From the NCBI RefSeq assembly GCF_013322225.1, contig NZ_JAAMFB010000007.1:33861-97860 (forward strand): 64,000 nt of DNA. The letters are read 5' to 3'. Of this stretch, positions 52,114 through 60,017 are shown piece by piece. The notes beneath the pieces were generated by a model. It saw nothing but the letters and a program-made list of their open reading frames with translations. It was not told where the DNA came from and did no database searches. The position numbers were made by a program, and so were the translations under genes. Source of the stretch: Agrobacterium larrymoorei. Its GTDB lineage: Bacteria; Pseudomonadota; Alphaproteobacteria; Rhizobiales; Rhizobiaceae. Each line of letters begins with the position of its first letter. Positions within the stretch are counted from its first letter, which is position 1.

Positions 52114-53529
52114 ATGGGCGAAGCTGAAAACATTCGCCGTGCCTTACCCATGCCGGTGTTTGTGCGAGGGAAAGGCCGTCTGAAGGCGCAGAACGACGCG
52201 GCGCGGGCGGATATGCCGCGTATCGGTTCCGATGCGCCGGAGATGCGCAGACTGGAAATCGGCAAGGGCATGATCGCGCCATCATTCGAGCGGCATCTCA
52301 GAGACCATGTCCACCGGCTGAACCGCGACTGGCGGATTATCGGCAACCTTGCGCAGCAGCCACCGGAAGGGGCGTGGCGCAACTGGTTGCTGATCGGTGG
52401 GCGTGGCTCCGGCAAGACGCGGGCAGGGGCCGAATGGGTTCATCGTATCGCATCCAGCGGCGACCGATCCGACCTGCGCATTGCGCTGGTGGCGGAAACG
52501 CTGGGCGATGCCCGCGAAGTGATGATCGACGGCGTTTCCGGCATCTGCCGGATTGCGCGGTTCAAACGACCGGAGTTCGAGGCGTCGCGTCGCAGGGTGG
52601 TGTGGCCGAACGGGGCAATGGCGCAGGTGTTTTCTTCCGAAGACCCGGAAAGCCTGCGCGGGCCGCAGTTTCACTATGCCTGGGCCGATGAGCTGGCGAA
52701 ATGGAAACATGCCCAGGAATGCTGGGACATGCTGCAATTTGGTCTGCGACTGGGAGACTGGCCGCAGCAACTGGTGACGACGACGCCGAGACCGATACCG
52801 CTTTTGAAGGCGCTGATGGCTGATCCTTCCAGCCGTGTGGTGCGGATGCGCACCCACGACAATGCTCAAAACCTGTCTCCCGGCTTTATCGATGCGATGA
52901 TGAAACGTTATGGCGGCACTCGGCTGGGTCGGCAGGAACTGGACGGCGAAATGATCGCCGACCGGGATGACGCGCTGTGGAAACGGGCAGAGATCGAGGC
53001 GATATTTGCGCCCAAACCGGACGCCTTGGCGCGGATCGTCGTGGCGGTGGACCCGCCCGCCGGAAGCGGCGAAGGCTCCTGCTGCGGCATAGTCGTGGCG
53101 GGTATCGGCATCGATGGACGGCTGTGGGCGCTTTCGGATTGCTCCGTTGAAGGCGCAACACCTGCCGGATGGGCGCGCGCCGTGGTGGCCGCCTATCGCC
53201 GCTTCGAGGCAGACCGGGTGGTGGCGGAAGTCAATCAGGGCGGAGAAATGGTGAGTGCCATGCTGAAAAGCATCGATGCCAATCTGCCGGTGACGATGGT
53301 GCGGGCCAGCCGGGGCAAATTCACCCGCGCCGAACCTGTGGCGGCACTCTACGAACAGGGCCGCGTGCGCCATGCCGGGCGCTTTGAGAAACTGGAAGAT
53401 CAGATGGTGGATTTCGGACCGGACGGGCTGTCTTCCGGCAAGTCTCCGGACCGGCTGGATGCGCTGGTGTGGGCGCTGACGGCGCTTGCGATGGAGACGA
53501 TGGCGGAGCCTCGGGTGCGGGGGATGTGA
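52114..53529 (+). CDS. GTA/phage terminase large subunit (TerL)
   Basis: A 471-aa packaging motor and nuclease. ATPase: Walker A GGRGSGKT (95-102), Walker B WADE (190-193). Nuclease domain: D313 in VVAVDPPAG, an acidic residue in VVAEVNQGGEM, and the late PDRLDALVWAL. The family is the HK97/GTA type. ATG 52114 was selected over GTG 52111; AAGGG precedes both. It packages DNA into the procapsid through the portal. Confidence 0.96.
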   Translation: MGEAENIRRALPMPVFVRGKGRLKAQNDAARADMPRIGSDAPEMRRLEIGKGMIAPSFERHLRDHVHRLNRDWRIIGNLAQQPPEGAWRNWLLIGGRGSGKTRAGAEWVHRIASSGDRSDLRIALVAETLGDAREVMIDGVSGICRIARFKRPEFEASRRRVVWPNGAMAQVFSSEDPESLRGPQFHYAWADELAKWKHAQECWDMLQFGLRLGDWPQQLVTTTPRPIPLLKALMADPSSRVVRMRTHDNAQNLSPGFIDAMMKRYGGTRLGRQELDGEMIADRDDALWKRAEIEAIFAPKPDALARIVVAVDPPAGSGEGSCCGIVVAGIGIDGRLWALSDCSVEGATPAGWARAVVAAYRRFEADRVVAEVNQGGEMVSAMLKSIDANLPVTMVRASRGKFTRAEPVAALYEQGRVRHAGRFEKLEDQMVDFGPDGLSSGKSPDRLDALVWALTALAMETMAEPRVRGM

Positions 53530-53558
53530 GTCTGGTTTCTAGGGTTGCGGTCGGGTCA

Positions 53559-53731
53559 CCTCTACCCTTGTGGGAGAGGAAGAAAAATCATGATCTTAGC
53601 TTCAGCTAAGTCATAGATTTTTCAGGTGAGGGGTTTGCCGCTTGCGCCAGCGCCACCCCTCACTGGCAATTTGTAACACTTAGCCTTTGGCTAAGATGTT
53701 GAAATTGCTTTCTCTCCCACAAGGGGAGAGA
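53559..53731 (+). repeat. Mosaic intergenic repeat, copy B
   Basis: Same element as copies A, C and D: CCTCTACCCTTGTGGGAGAG at the left, ATCATGATCTTAGC and CTTAGCCTTTGGCTAAG-type dyads inside, CTCTCCCACAAGGGGAGAG at the right. Orientation equals C and D. It follows TerL. Confidence 0.85.
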
Positions 53732-53751
53732 CAAGGCCGCTGAGCTCGCGC

Positions 53752-53783
53752 CAAAACAAAACGCCCGCGATGGCTGGCGGGCG
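53752..53783 (-). terminator. Terminator for the 35-aa minus-strand gene
   Basis: Stem CGCCCGC (53762-53768)/GCGGGCG (53777-53783). Read on the minus strand it is followed by TTTTGTTTT (the A-rich run at 53752-53761). It lies downstream of the 35-aa gene at 53839-53946 and so shows the antisense transcript ends here. Confidence 0.8.
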
Positions 53784-53838
53784 CATCACGGGCGATTTTC
53801 ATGTCGGAACTGACGCCATCATGGCGTGGTTTCGACGT

Positions 53839-53946
53839 TCACTTCTTCGGAGACTGCGAAGGCTTTGGCTGTGCGCCGACTTCGCGCATCTGCCGCCATT
53901 CATTTTCAAGGCGGTCATAGGTGTGCTGGGGGATTGTCGCTGTCAT
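53839..53946 (-). CDS. 35-aa small protein antisense within the GTA cluster
   Basis: The minus-strand frame MTATIPQHTYDRLENEWRQM continues with REVGAQPKPSQSPKK. It has an ideal ribosome-binding site (GGAGGAATGCC before ATG) and its own terminator at 53752-53783, so it is likely a real transcription unit. It is convergent to the GTA genes. Function unknown. A plus-strand frame at 53770-53970 in the same place has none of this support. Confidence 0.65.
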   Translation of the reverse strand: MTATIPQHTYDRLENEWRQMREVGAQPKPSQSPKK

Positions 53947-54065
53947 GGCATTCCTCCTGACTTGGGTTGATGCAGCTCCATATGCGGGTGCTGAAACCGA
54001 GTAAGAGCCTTAAGGTTCCGACATTCAAGGTAAAATTTTCTCTTAAAACGGTTCGCATGAATTAA

Positions 54066-54093
54066 AATCGATTAGGATTTTTTCAAATCGATT
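54066..54093. promoter_or_regulatory. Twin AATCGATT palindromes upstream of the lysozyme-like gene
   Basis: AATCGATT occurs at 54066-54073 and 54086-54093, 20 bp apart (two helical turns), in AT-rich DNA between the small antisense gene and the GH19 gene at 54164. Such paired sites suggest cooperative binding of a regulator. No regulator is identified. Confidence 0.4.
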
Positions 54094-54163
54094 TAAGTGC
54101 GCAACGTTTCGGTTGTGGAAATCCGCCGCTAGGCGGAGCATTTTCTATTGGCGAGGCAAAACG

Positions 54164-54802
54164 ATGATCGATCGACAGCGATTCTTCTCCGCCGTTCGTA
54201 AAAAGCCGTTTGGCGGGCGGATGAGCGAGGGACAGGTGCAGGGCGCCGAGCTTGTGCTGGACACTTATTTCAAGCGGGTAGCGGAACGCGATCTGCGTCA
54301 TCTGGCCTATATGCTGGCGACCTCCTACCATGAAACGGCGGCGACGATGCAGCCGGTGCGTGAAACGCTGGCGCCAAGCGACGAGGCGGCGATCCGCATC
54401 CTCGACCGGGCTTTCGCTGCGGGCAGGCTTGGGCAGGTCAAAGCGCCCTATTGGCGGCGAGATGGTGAGGGGAAAAGCTGGCTGGGGCGCGGGCTGGTGC
54501 AGTTGACGCACCGCCGGAATTACGAGGCGATGTCGCTTCTGGCGGGCGTCGATCTGGTCGCCAGGCCGGAACGGGCCATGGAAGCGGAAACATCCGCCAC
54601 CATTCTGATCGAGGGGATGCTGAAGGGCAGTTTCACCGGCAGGCGTCTTTCGAACTACTTTAGCGAGACGCGGGAAGACTGGACGGGCGCGCGCGCCATC
54701 ATCAACGGGCGAGACCGGGCAGGACTGATTGCCGATCATGCCCAGGCATTTCTTGCCGCGCTGAAGATCGCCTCTGAGGTCGATCTCATGAAAACAGCGT
54801 GA
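54164..54802 (+). CDS. GH19-like lysozyme/chitinase domain protein (candidate endolysin)
   Basis: A 212-aa protein resembling GH19 chitinase-fold endolysins: the first catalytic glutamate is in SYHETAATMQPV, and GRGLVQLTHRRNYEAMSLL is the family's second signature. Such proteins cut peptidoglycan or chitin; in a phage or GTA setting they lyse the host cell. There is no signal peptide. ATG 54164 (GCGAGGC upstream) was chosen over 54113. It lies between TerL and portal, not in a classical RcGTA position. Confidence 0.85.
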   Translation: MIDRQRFFSAVRKKPFGGRMSEGQVQGAELVLDTYFKRVAERDLRHLAYMLATSYHETAATMQPVRETLAPSDEAAIRILDRAFAAGRLGQVKAPYWRRDGEGKSWLGRGLVQLTHRRNYEAMSLLAGVDLVARPERAMEAETSATILIEGMLKGSFTGRRLSNYFSETREDWTGARAIINGRDRAGLIADHAQAFLAALKIASEVDLMKTA

Positions 54803-54896
54803 CACCGCGCGATAGGATGCGCCAGCCGGATTGAACCGGCAACGGCGGGGTGATAACTCGTTGCGCAAGTTAATCTCCGCATGACAGGTGCCACCC

Positions 54897-55205
54897 ATGA
54901 TCCGCCATATCGTTTTCTTCACCGTAGCCGAGGCAAACCGCGATGCCGTTCGCAAGGGTCTTTCCGGCCTGACCGGCATTCCTCATGCGCTGAAGCTGGA
55001 AATCGGCGAGAACGTGAAAAAAGACCAGTGGGGCAACTCGGTGGATTTCGTGGTTTACGGTGAGTTCGCCGACGAGGCGTCGCTCGCGGCCTACAAGGCG
55101 GACCCCGCCTATGACCTTTCGACGCAAACCGTAAAGCCACTGCGCGAGACGCGGATCGCGGCGGATTTCGATGCGGATAAGGCGGTGAAAACGCCGATCG
55201 GGTGA
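54897..55205 (+). CDS. Dabb (stress-responsive alpha/beta barrel) domain protein
   Basis: A 102-aa dimeric ferredoxin-like barrel protein. The Dabb signature is MIRHIVFFTVAEANRDAVRKGLSGL with WGNSVDFVVYGEFADEASLAAYKADPAYDLSTQTVKPLRETRIAADF. ATG 54897 follows GACAGGTG. Function in this cluster is unknown; it looks like cargo. Confidence 0.87.
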   Translation: MIRHIVFFTVAEANRDAVRKGLSGLTGIPHALKLEIGENVKKDQWGNSVDFVVYGEFADEASLAAYKADPAYDLSTQTVKPLRETRIAADFDADKAVKTPIG

Positions 55206-55274
55206 GGTTTGCCAAGCTCATATACAAAAAAGCTATATTGAGTTTTATATCCTTCAAGATATATTGGGTGCTGG

Positions 55275-55627
55275 ATGCCTTATAGTGTTCGTTTCCACCG
55301 CGAGTTCATATCGGAGTGGAAGCGTTTGACATCGGTTTGAAAGAGCTTGTGGGCGAAGTGCTGGACCATCTTGAAGAAGACGGGCCATTTCTTGGTCGGC
55401 CAGAAGTCGATACGCTTAATGCTTCACGGCACGCCAATATGAAAGAGATCAGAGTACGATACGGTAAGCAAATCTGGCGGTTTGTATTCGCCTTCGACCC
55501 CAAGCAGAATGCAATCATTTTGTGTGGAGCTGACAAGCAGGGTGTGAATGAGGCACGATTTTACCGTCAACTCATTGCTAAGGCCGACGAGCGGTTCGAT
55601 GCCTGGCTGAAAGAAGCAAAGACATGA
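55275..55627 (+). pseudogene. RelE/HigB-type toxin gene with a one-base frameshift
   Basis: The first frame from ATG 55275 reads MPYSVRFHREFISEWKR then stops soon after; a second frame from about 55316 continues FDIGLKELVGEVLDHLEEDGP, then GRPEVDTLNASRHANMKEIRV to the stop at 55627. Together they give a complete ~118-aa toxin of the Gp49-like RelE type, and the spacing aligns with the family only if one base is added near 55325 (the TTT run). Without that base the toxin is probably broken, although an internal GTG at 55316 could yield a shortened 103-aa product. It overlaps its antitoxin by 4 bases. Confidence 0.75.
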
Positions 55628-55959
55628 GCGACGACTGGAAAAATTTCAGAGCGGAATTGCCGCAGGATGTTCAGCGACGTTTGGACGTCAAGCGTGAGGA
55701 GCGTCGGCTGGGCAAAGCTCTGGCTGAAGTTCGAAAAGCCATGAATGCCACGCAACAGGACGTTGCGCTCAGAGCAAGTACGACGCAGAATGCTATTTCA
55801 AAAATGGAAAATGCAGACGACGTTCTGCTTTCTTCCATTGTTCGTTACATGCACGCCATAGGTGGTGGTGTAGAACTGGTTCTCAAAACCGCCGATGGCA
55901 AAGCGCGGCGTGTAGACTTCGATCCCGACATCAATGTGAAGAATATCGTTTCTGTTTAG
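55624..55959 (+). CDS. HigA-type XRE antitoxin
   Basis: A 111-aa HTH antitoxin: RRLGKALAEVRKAMNATQQDVALRASTTQNAISKMENADDVLLSSIVRYMHAIGG is the XRE domain, preceded by a 35-residue helical N-terminus. It follows the toxin with an ATGA overlap (toxin-first order typical of HigBA). With the toxin frameshifted, this antitoxin may persist as a regulator. Confidence 0.9.
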   Translation: MSDDWKNFRAELPQDVQRRLDVKREERRLGKALAEVRKAMNATQQDVALRASTTQNAISKMENADDVLLSSIVRYMHAIGGGVELVLKTADGKARRVDFDPDINVKNIVSV

Positions 55960-56073
55960 GGCGTTCCCGTGCTTTCCTTAAGCGCTAAACCCCTTTGACA
56001 ATCTTTCTCCTTGAAGCTGACACGTGCGCTTGTTGTAGCGTCGTTTCCGGCATTTTCTGAAGGACCAATTCCC

Positions 56074-57237
56074 ATGCGATTTTCTGTATCTCTGCCGTGG
56101 CGTCGCCCGGTGGAGCGTGGACCTGTGCGCGAAGAGAAAGCGGCGGGTGGGTTTTTGATGCTGGCAAGTGAGGCGGGGCGGGCGCATTGGTCCGGTCGCA
56201 GCTATGCGGCGCTTTCGCGGGAAGGGTTCATGCGGAACCCGGTGGCGCATCGGGCAGCGCGGATGGTGGCGGAGGCTGCGGCTTCCGTCAGCTGGCTGCT
56301 CTATGAGGGCGACGACGAGATTGCCGACCATGCGTTGCTGCGGCTGCTCAAGCGGCCCAACCAACAGATGAGCGGGCCGGATTTTTTCGAGTCGCTTTAC
56401 GGGCATCTGCTGCTTTCCGGCAATGGTTTCATCGAGCCGGTGCTGGTGGGCGGGCGGTTGCGGGAGTTGCATCTGCTGCGACCGGACCGGGTCAGCATCG
56501 TCGAGGGGGCGGATGGCTGGCCTGCAGCTTTCGATTACCGCGCCGAGGGCAGGGCATCGCGGCGGATTGCGGCGGATCGTGACAGGCTGGGCCTGTTGCA
56601 TCTGAAGCTGTTCAATCCGCTGGATGACCATAACGGGCTGTCGCCCTTGGCATCGGCAGGTGCGGCGCTCGATCTGCACAATGCGGCAAGTCACTGGAAC
56701 AAGCGCCTGCTGGACAATTCCGCCCGGCCTTCCGGTGCGCTGGTCTATCAGCCCAAGGAGGGCGGCAATCTCTCCATCGAGCAATATGAGCGGCTGAAGC
56801 GGGAGCTGGAAGAGGGCTATGCCGGCGCGGTGAATGCCGGTCGTCCGCTGCTGCTGGAGGGCGGGCTCGATTGGAAGAGTATGGGGCTCTCGCCCCGCGA
56901 TATGGATTTCATGGAGGCCAAGAACGGGGCTGCGCGGGATATCGCGCTCTCGCTCGGCGTGCCGCCCATGCTGCTGGGCATTCCCGGCGACAACACCTAT
57001 GCGAATTATCAGGAAGCGAACCGGGCGTTTTATCGCCTGACCGTTCTTCCGCTGATCAACCGCACGGCGGCGAGCCTTTCCGGCTGGCTGGAGCCGCTGT
57101 TCGAGGGCGATGTGCGGCTGGAGGCTGATCTGGACCGGATTGCGGGGCTGGCGGCGGAACGTGATGCACTGTGGGCGCGCGTGGGGGCTGCGGGGTTTTT
57201 GAGCGATGAGGAGAAGCGGGAGGCGGTAGGGTATTGA
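56074..57237 (+). CDS. Phage/GTA portal protein (HK97 family)
   Basis: A 387-aa portal subunit that forms the dodecameric DNA gate at one vertex. Recognised from HRAARMVAEAAASVSWLLYEGD, GLSPLASAGAALDLHNAASHWNKRLLDNSARPSGALVY and SPRDMDFMEAKNGAARDIALSLGVPPMLLGIPGDNTYANYQEANRAFYRLTV. ATG 56074 has AAGGA at nine bases. It should be contacted by TerL outside and the gp6 connector below. Confidence 0.96.
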   Translation: MRFSVSLPWRRPVERGPVREEKAAGGFLMLASEAGRAHWSGRSYAALSREGFMRNPVAHRAARMVAEAAASVSWLLYEGDDEIADHALLRLLKRPNQQMSGPDFFESLYGHLLLSGNGFIEPVLVGGRLRELHLLRPDRVSIVEGADGWPAAFDYRAEGRASRRIAADRDRLGLLHLKLFNPLDDHNGLSPLASAGAALDLHNAASHWNKRLLDNSARPSGALVYQPKEGGNLSIEQYERLKRELEEGYAGAVNAGRPLLLEGGLDWKSMGLSPRDMDFMEAKNGAARDIALSLGVPPMLLGIPGDNTYANYQEANRAFYRLTVLPLINRTAASLSGWLEPLFEGDVRLEADLDRIAGLAAERDALWARVGAAGFLSDEEKREAVGY

Positions 57238-57293
57238 ATTATTTAGGTTGTGAATTTATCGTTATTTTTATTTGATTGCAATTTTCTGATGCT

Positions 57294-57671
57294 ATGGAAT
57301 GCGTCAGTTACGAGCAAGTCACCTTCATTATCCTTCAGCGCGGACATCGAAAATTGAATGCACTTTGGAAACATCTGTCAAAACAAGATAAGGACACTTT
57401 TGTATTCGTTGCGATATTTGCGATCGTGGTGTTTGCCCTCGTAAAAATCAAAGCAGACCCCATTTACATAATATTAAGTGGTGCTGTTTTCATATTGCTA
57501 TATATTTTTATGAGAATTGCACTCGTGCGAACGCAGCTCTTGGAACGTGAGCAGGCTGTCAAACGTCTACCTTCGCGTAAAGCGAGGCAGATAGTTGATG
57601 CCAATGCAACAAAAGTTGAAAAACAGAAACTGGATAAGTTTGTACAGTCTGCTAAGAGAACGCAGACTTAA
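57294..57671 (+). CDS. AT-rich hairpin membrane protein inserted in the GTA cluster
   Basis: A 125-aa protein with two hydrophobic segments (FVFVAIFAIVVFALV and IYIILSGAVFILLYIFM) and a basic, helical C-terminus (RLPSRKARQIVDANATKVEKQKLDKFVQ). The start could be ATG 57294 or an upstream TTG at 57276; no ribosome-binding site decides. Codon use is far more AT-rich than the GTA genes. I do not recognise it. It is 14 bases ahead of the next gene. Confidence 0.6.
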   Translation: MECVSYEQVTFIILQRGHRKLNALWKHLSKQDKDTFVFVAIFAIVVFALVKIKADPIYIILSGAVFILLYIFMRIALVRTQLLEREQAVKRLPSRKARQIVDANATKVEKQKLDKFVQSAKRTQT

Positions 57672-57685
57672 TTAGGGAGATGGCT

Positions 57686-58246
57686 ATGAATGGCTTCTTG
57701 GTGGATGCCCCGTATATAGCTGCCATTGTGGGCGCGACAGCGGGGCTTGCGGTGTTCGGTGCCACGTACATAAAGTCAATGAAAGTCAAAATAGGTTTCT
57801 ATGATTTTGCTCAGCAGGAAACAGATTCCGCTTTGATTGCAGCAGATAGAGTTCTAAAGAACGGTGCGACCCCGGAAGTTATTCGAACAGTTTTGCTTTG
57901 CATGCTGGAGACACTTGCTACGCCTGAACTAGGTAGGGAATTTACCGAGGAGTTTGTTACGAGTAAGCGGAGGAGAGGAAAATCAAGTTCTTCCAGTCCT
58001 CTGTCCGAGGCGATGGATAAGTTGCATGCTCAAAACCCAAAGCTCGCTGCGGACGCGCACAGTGCATTGATGGGTATAATATTGGCATTACCTCTTATGC
58101 ATGCTGATAGAATTGAAATTTCCGAAGCGACGGCACTTGAATACGCCGGAGAAGGTGCGACAAACCCTAGTTCTATGTTTGAGCGAGCGTCAAAAGCTCT
58201 GGCAAGCTTCAATAAGAATGGCAACGGTGGATTTGCTGCTGCCTAG
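57686..58246 (+). CDS. Membrane-anchored protein of unknown function, AT-rich insert
   Basis: A 186-aa protein with one N-terminal membrane segment (APYIAAIVGATAGLAVFGATYI) and a mostly helical cytoplasmic part (SALIAADRVLKNGATPEVIRTVLLCMLETLA, then SPLSEAMDKLHAQNPKLAADAHSALMG). The ATG at 57686 has AGGGAG at eight bases; an ATG at 57680 is too close. It is followed by a strong terminator. Together with the preceding gene it forms a two-gene AT-rich cassette between portal and g3.5. Function unknown. Confidence 0.65.
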   Translation: MNGFLVDAPYIAAIVGATAGLAVFGATYIKSMKVKIGFYDFAQQETDSALIAADRVLKNGATPEVIRTVLLCMLETLATPELGREFTEEFVTSKRRRGKSSSSSPLSEAMDKLHAQNPKLAADAHSALMGIILALPLMHADRIEISEATALEYAGEGATNPSSMFERASKALASFNKNGNGGFAAA

Positions 58247-58285
58247 TTATCCTAATTCGAAAACCAGACGATTGTTAACTCAATG

Positions 58286-58313
58286 AAGCCAGCGATGAGC
58301 TGGCTTTTTATTT
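58286..58313 (+). terminator. Rho-independent terminator inside the GTA cluster
   Basis: AAGCCAGC (58286-58293)/GCTGGCTT (58299-58306) with a 5-base loop and a TTTTTATTTT tail. It terminates the AT-rich two-gene insert. It implies that the GTA genes downstream need their own promoter or antitermination. Confidence 0.88.
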
Positions 58314-58494
58314 TCGAGTGTCGAAACTCAGGCTTGAAGTGATTTCTTAAGACCCGAAATCAGTCTGTGAAGCACGCCGCTCAACTGATTCCAAAGATTC
58401 GAGAAATAGCGATTGAGTAACGCTTATAAGTGTATGGCGGATACCCAGGCATCCGGCCTGCAACTTTTTCTACTCTAACCCGGAATGATTACTC

Positions 58495-58815
58495 ATGTCT
58501 GAATTTGCCAATGAGGGCAGCATTCTGGCTGCTCGTTTTACCGGAGCTGTGGCTGGGGCCGGGGTTTCGCTGATCTATCTGTTGCCGCAGACGCACCGCG
58601 AGGCGGCGAGCCGGTTCTTGACGGGGCTTGCCTGCGGCATGATCTTTGGCGGACCGGCGGGGCTGTGGATTGTGAAGCGGCTGGATATCGCCGATGGTCT
58701 CAGCAGTCAGGATATCATGCTGACGGGTTCCGCCGCTGCAAGCCTGTGCGCGTGGTGGGGGCTGGGGGTGATGGTGCGGGTGGCCGAGAGGTATACGACA
58801 AGGCCGAGGACGTGA
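58495..58815 (+). CDS. DUF6107 family protein (GTA g3.5 position)
   Basis: A 106-aa protein with three hydrophobic stretches, beginning MSEFANEGSILAARFTGAVAGAGVSLIYLLPQTHREAASRF, then LACGMIFGGPAGLWIVKRLDI. DUF6107 proteins lie between portal and prohead protease in rhizobial GTA clusters, corresponding to orf g3.5 in RcGTA. A membrane protein in this position could link packaging to the inner membrane, which is inference. Confidence 0.82.
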   Translation: MSEFANEGSILAARFTGAVAGAGVSLIYLLPQTHREAASRFLTGLACGMIFGGPAGLWIVKRLDIADGLSSQDIMLTGSAAASLCAWWGLGVMVRVAERYTTRPRT

Positions 58816-58892
58816 GGTGCCCTGATTTCGTTGACATCTAGCGGTTCAAATGAATATGGTTGCATGATGCAACTTTATTTGGGATCTTTGCC

Positions 58893-59822
58893 ATGCCGTC
58901 ATCCGTCCAAAACATCGATCTGATCCGTGCATCGTCCCGTCTGCTTGTGCGCGAGCTTGGTTTTACCGGCGGCGATTTTGCAGGCATTGATTTGTCGCCT
59001 TCTGCGGTTCATGCCCTGATCGAGATCGAAAAGGGTGGGATAACGGCGCGTGATCTGGGCGCGGTGTTGCATCTTGAAAAATCGAGCGTGAGCCGGATGC
59101 TTCGAAAACTGATCGAGGCGGGTGATGTGCTGGAAGACGCGGGAGAGGGCGATGGCCGCGTGAAGATGCTGTCGCTGACACCGGCTGGCCAGCGCAGGGT
59201 TGCCGCGATCCATGATTTCGGTCGGGGTCAGGTGACAGCCGCTCTTCGGAATTTGACCGTTGAAGAGGGGCGGACGGTGGCGGAGGGCTTGCGTCTTTAC
59301 GGCGCGGCGCTGGCGGGGGTGGCTACGGCGCGCAACGTCGAGATCAAAACGGGTTATTCGACCGGCATTCTTGCCCGCATCACTGAAATGCATGCGCTTC
59401 ACTACACGCGGAGTTCGGGCTTCGGTTTGGCGTTCGAGGCTGTGGTGGCAGGCGGGCTGGCCGAATTCGCCCACCGTTTGGGTAGGCCCGGAAACGAAAT
59501 CTGGACCGCGATGATTGGCGACCGCATTGCCGGTTCCGTCGCTATCGATGGCGAAGATCTGGGCGCAGGCATCGCGCATCTGAGATGGTTCATCGTCGAT
59601 GATACGGCTCGGGGCGGCGGGGTCGGCAAGAAACTGCTCGACGCTGCGTTGGTGTTTGTCGACACACACGGCTTCGCCGAAATGCATCTTTGGACTTTCT
59701 CAGGGCTAGACGCGGCGCGGCATCTATATGAGACACGAGGCTTCGTGCTGGCCGAAGAACGCCCCGGTTCCCAATGGGGCGCTGAGGTTCTGGAGCAGCG
59801 TTTCGTGAGAGCTATGCGCTGA
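58893..59822 (+). CDS. MarR-type regulator fused to a GNAT acetyltransferase
   Basis: A 309-aa fusion. Residues 1-140 form a MarR-like HTH (VQNIDLIRASSRLLVRELGF, SAVHALIEIEKGGITARDLGAVLHLEKSSVSRMLRKLIEAGDV); residues 155-309 are GNAT, with RGGGVGKKLLDAALVFVDTHG as the acetyl-CoA motif. ATG 58893 has GGGATC upstream. It separates the DUF6107 gene from the protease gene, where RcGTA has no such gene, so it is likely cargo or a late regulator. Confidence 0.88.
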   Translation: MPSSVQNIDLIRASSRLLVRELGFTGGDFAGIDLSPSAVHALIEIEKGGITARDLGAVLHLEKSSVSRMLRKLIEAGDVLEDAGEGDGRVKMLSLTPAGQRRVAAIHDFGRGQVTAALRNLTVEEGRTVAEGLRLYGAALAGVATARNVEIKTGYSTGILARITEMHALHYTRSSGFGLAFEAVVAGGLAEFAHRLGRPGNEIWTAMIGDRIAGSVAIDGEDLGAGIAHLRWFIVDDTARGGGVGKKLLDAALVFVDTHGFAEMHLWTFSGLDAARHLYETRGFVLAEERPGSQWGAEVLEQRFVRAMR

Positions 59823-60017
59823 AGACAGGGCGTTAGAGCGTTTCATTTTCGAAAAGTCGGCGATGTGAATTCATCGCGGTGACGGACGTGCCGAGACGTC
59901 TTCGCAATTGAACTTGTGAAGGGCGGGGCGGCTGTTTTTTGCTGGATTGTCGTCTACCGTGTTTACGGCGGACTGCATCCGCAGACCTGTATCTCTCACA
60001 AATCGCAGGAGATTTTC

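Noticed and set aside
53770..53970. 66-codon plus-strand frame after TerL
   Set aside because: No ribosome-binding site; the minus strand holds a 35-aa gene with a strong ribosome-binding site and terminator at the same place.
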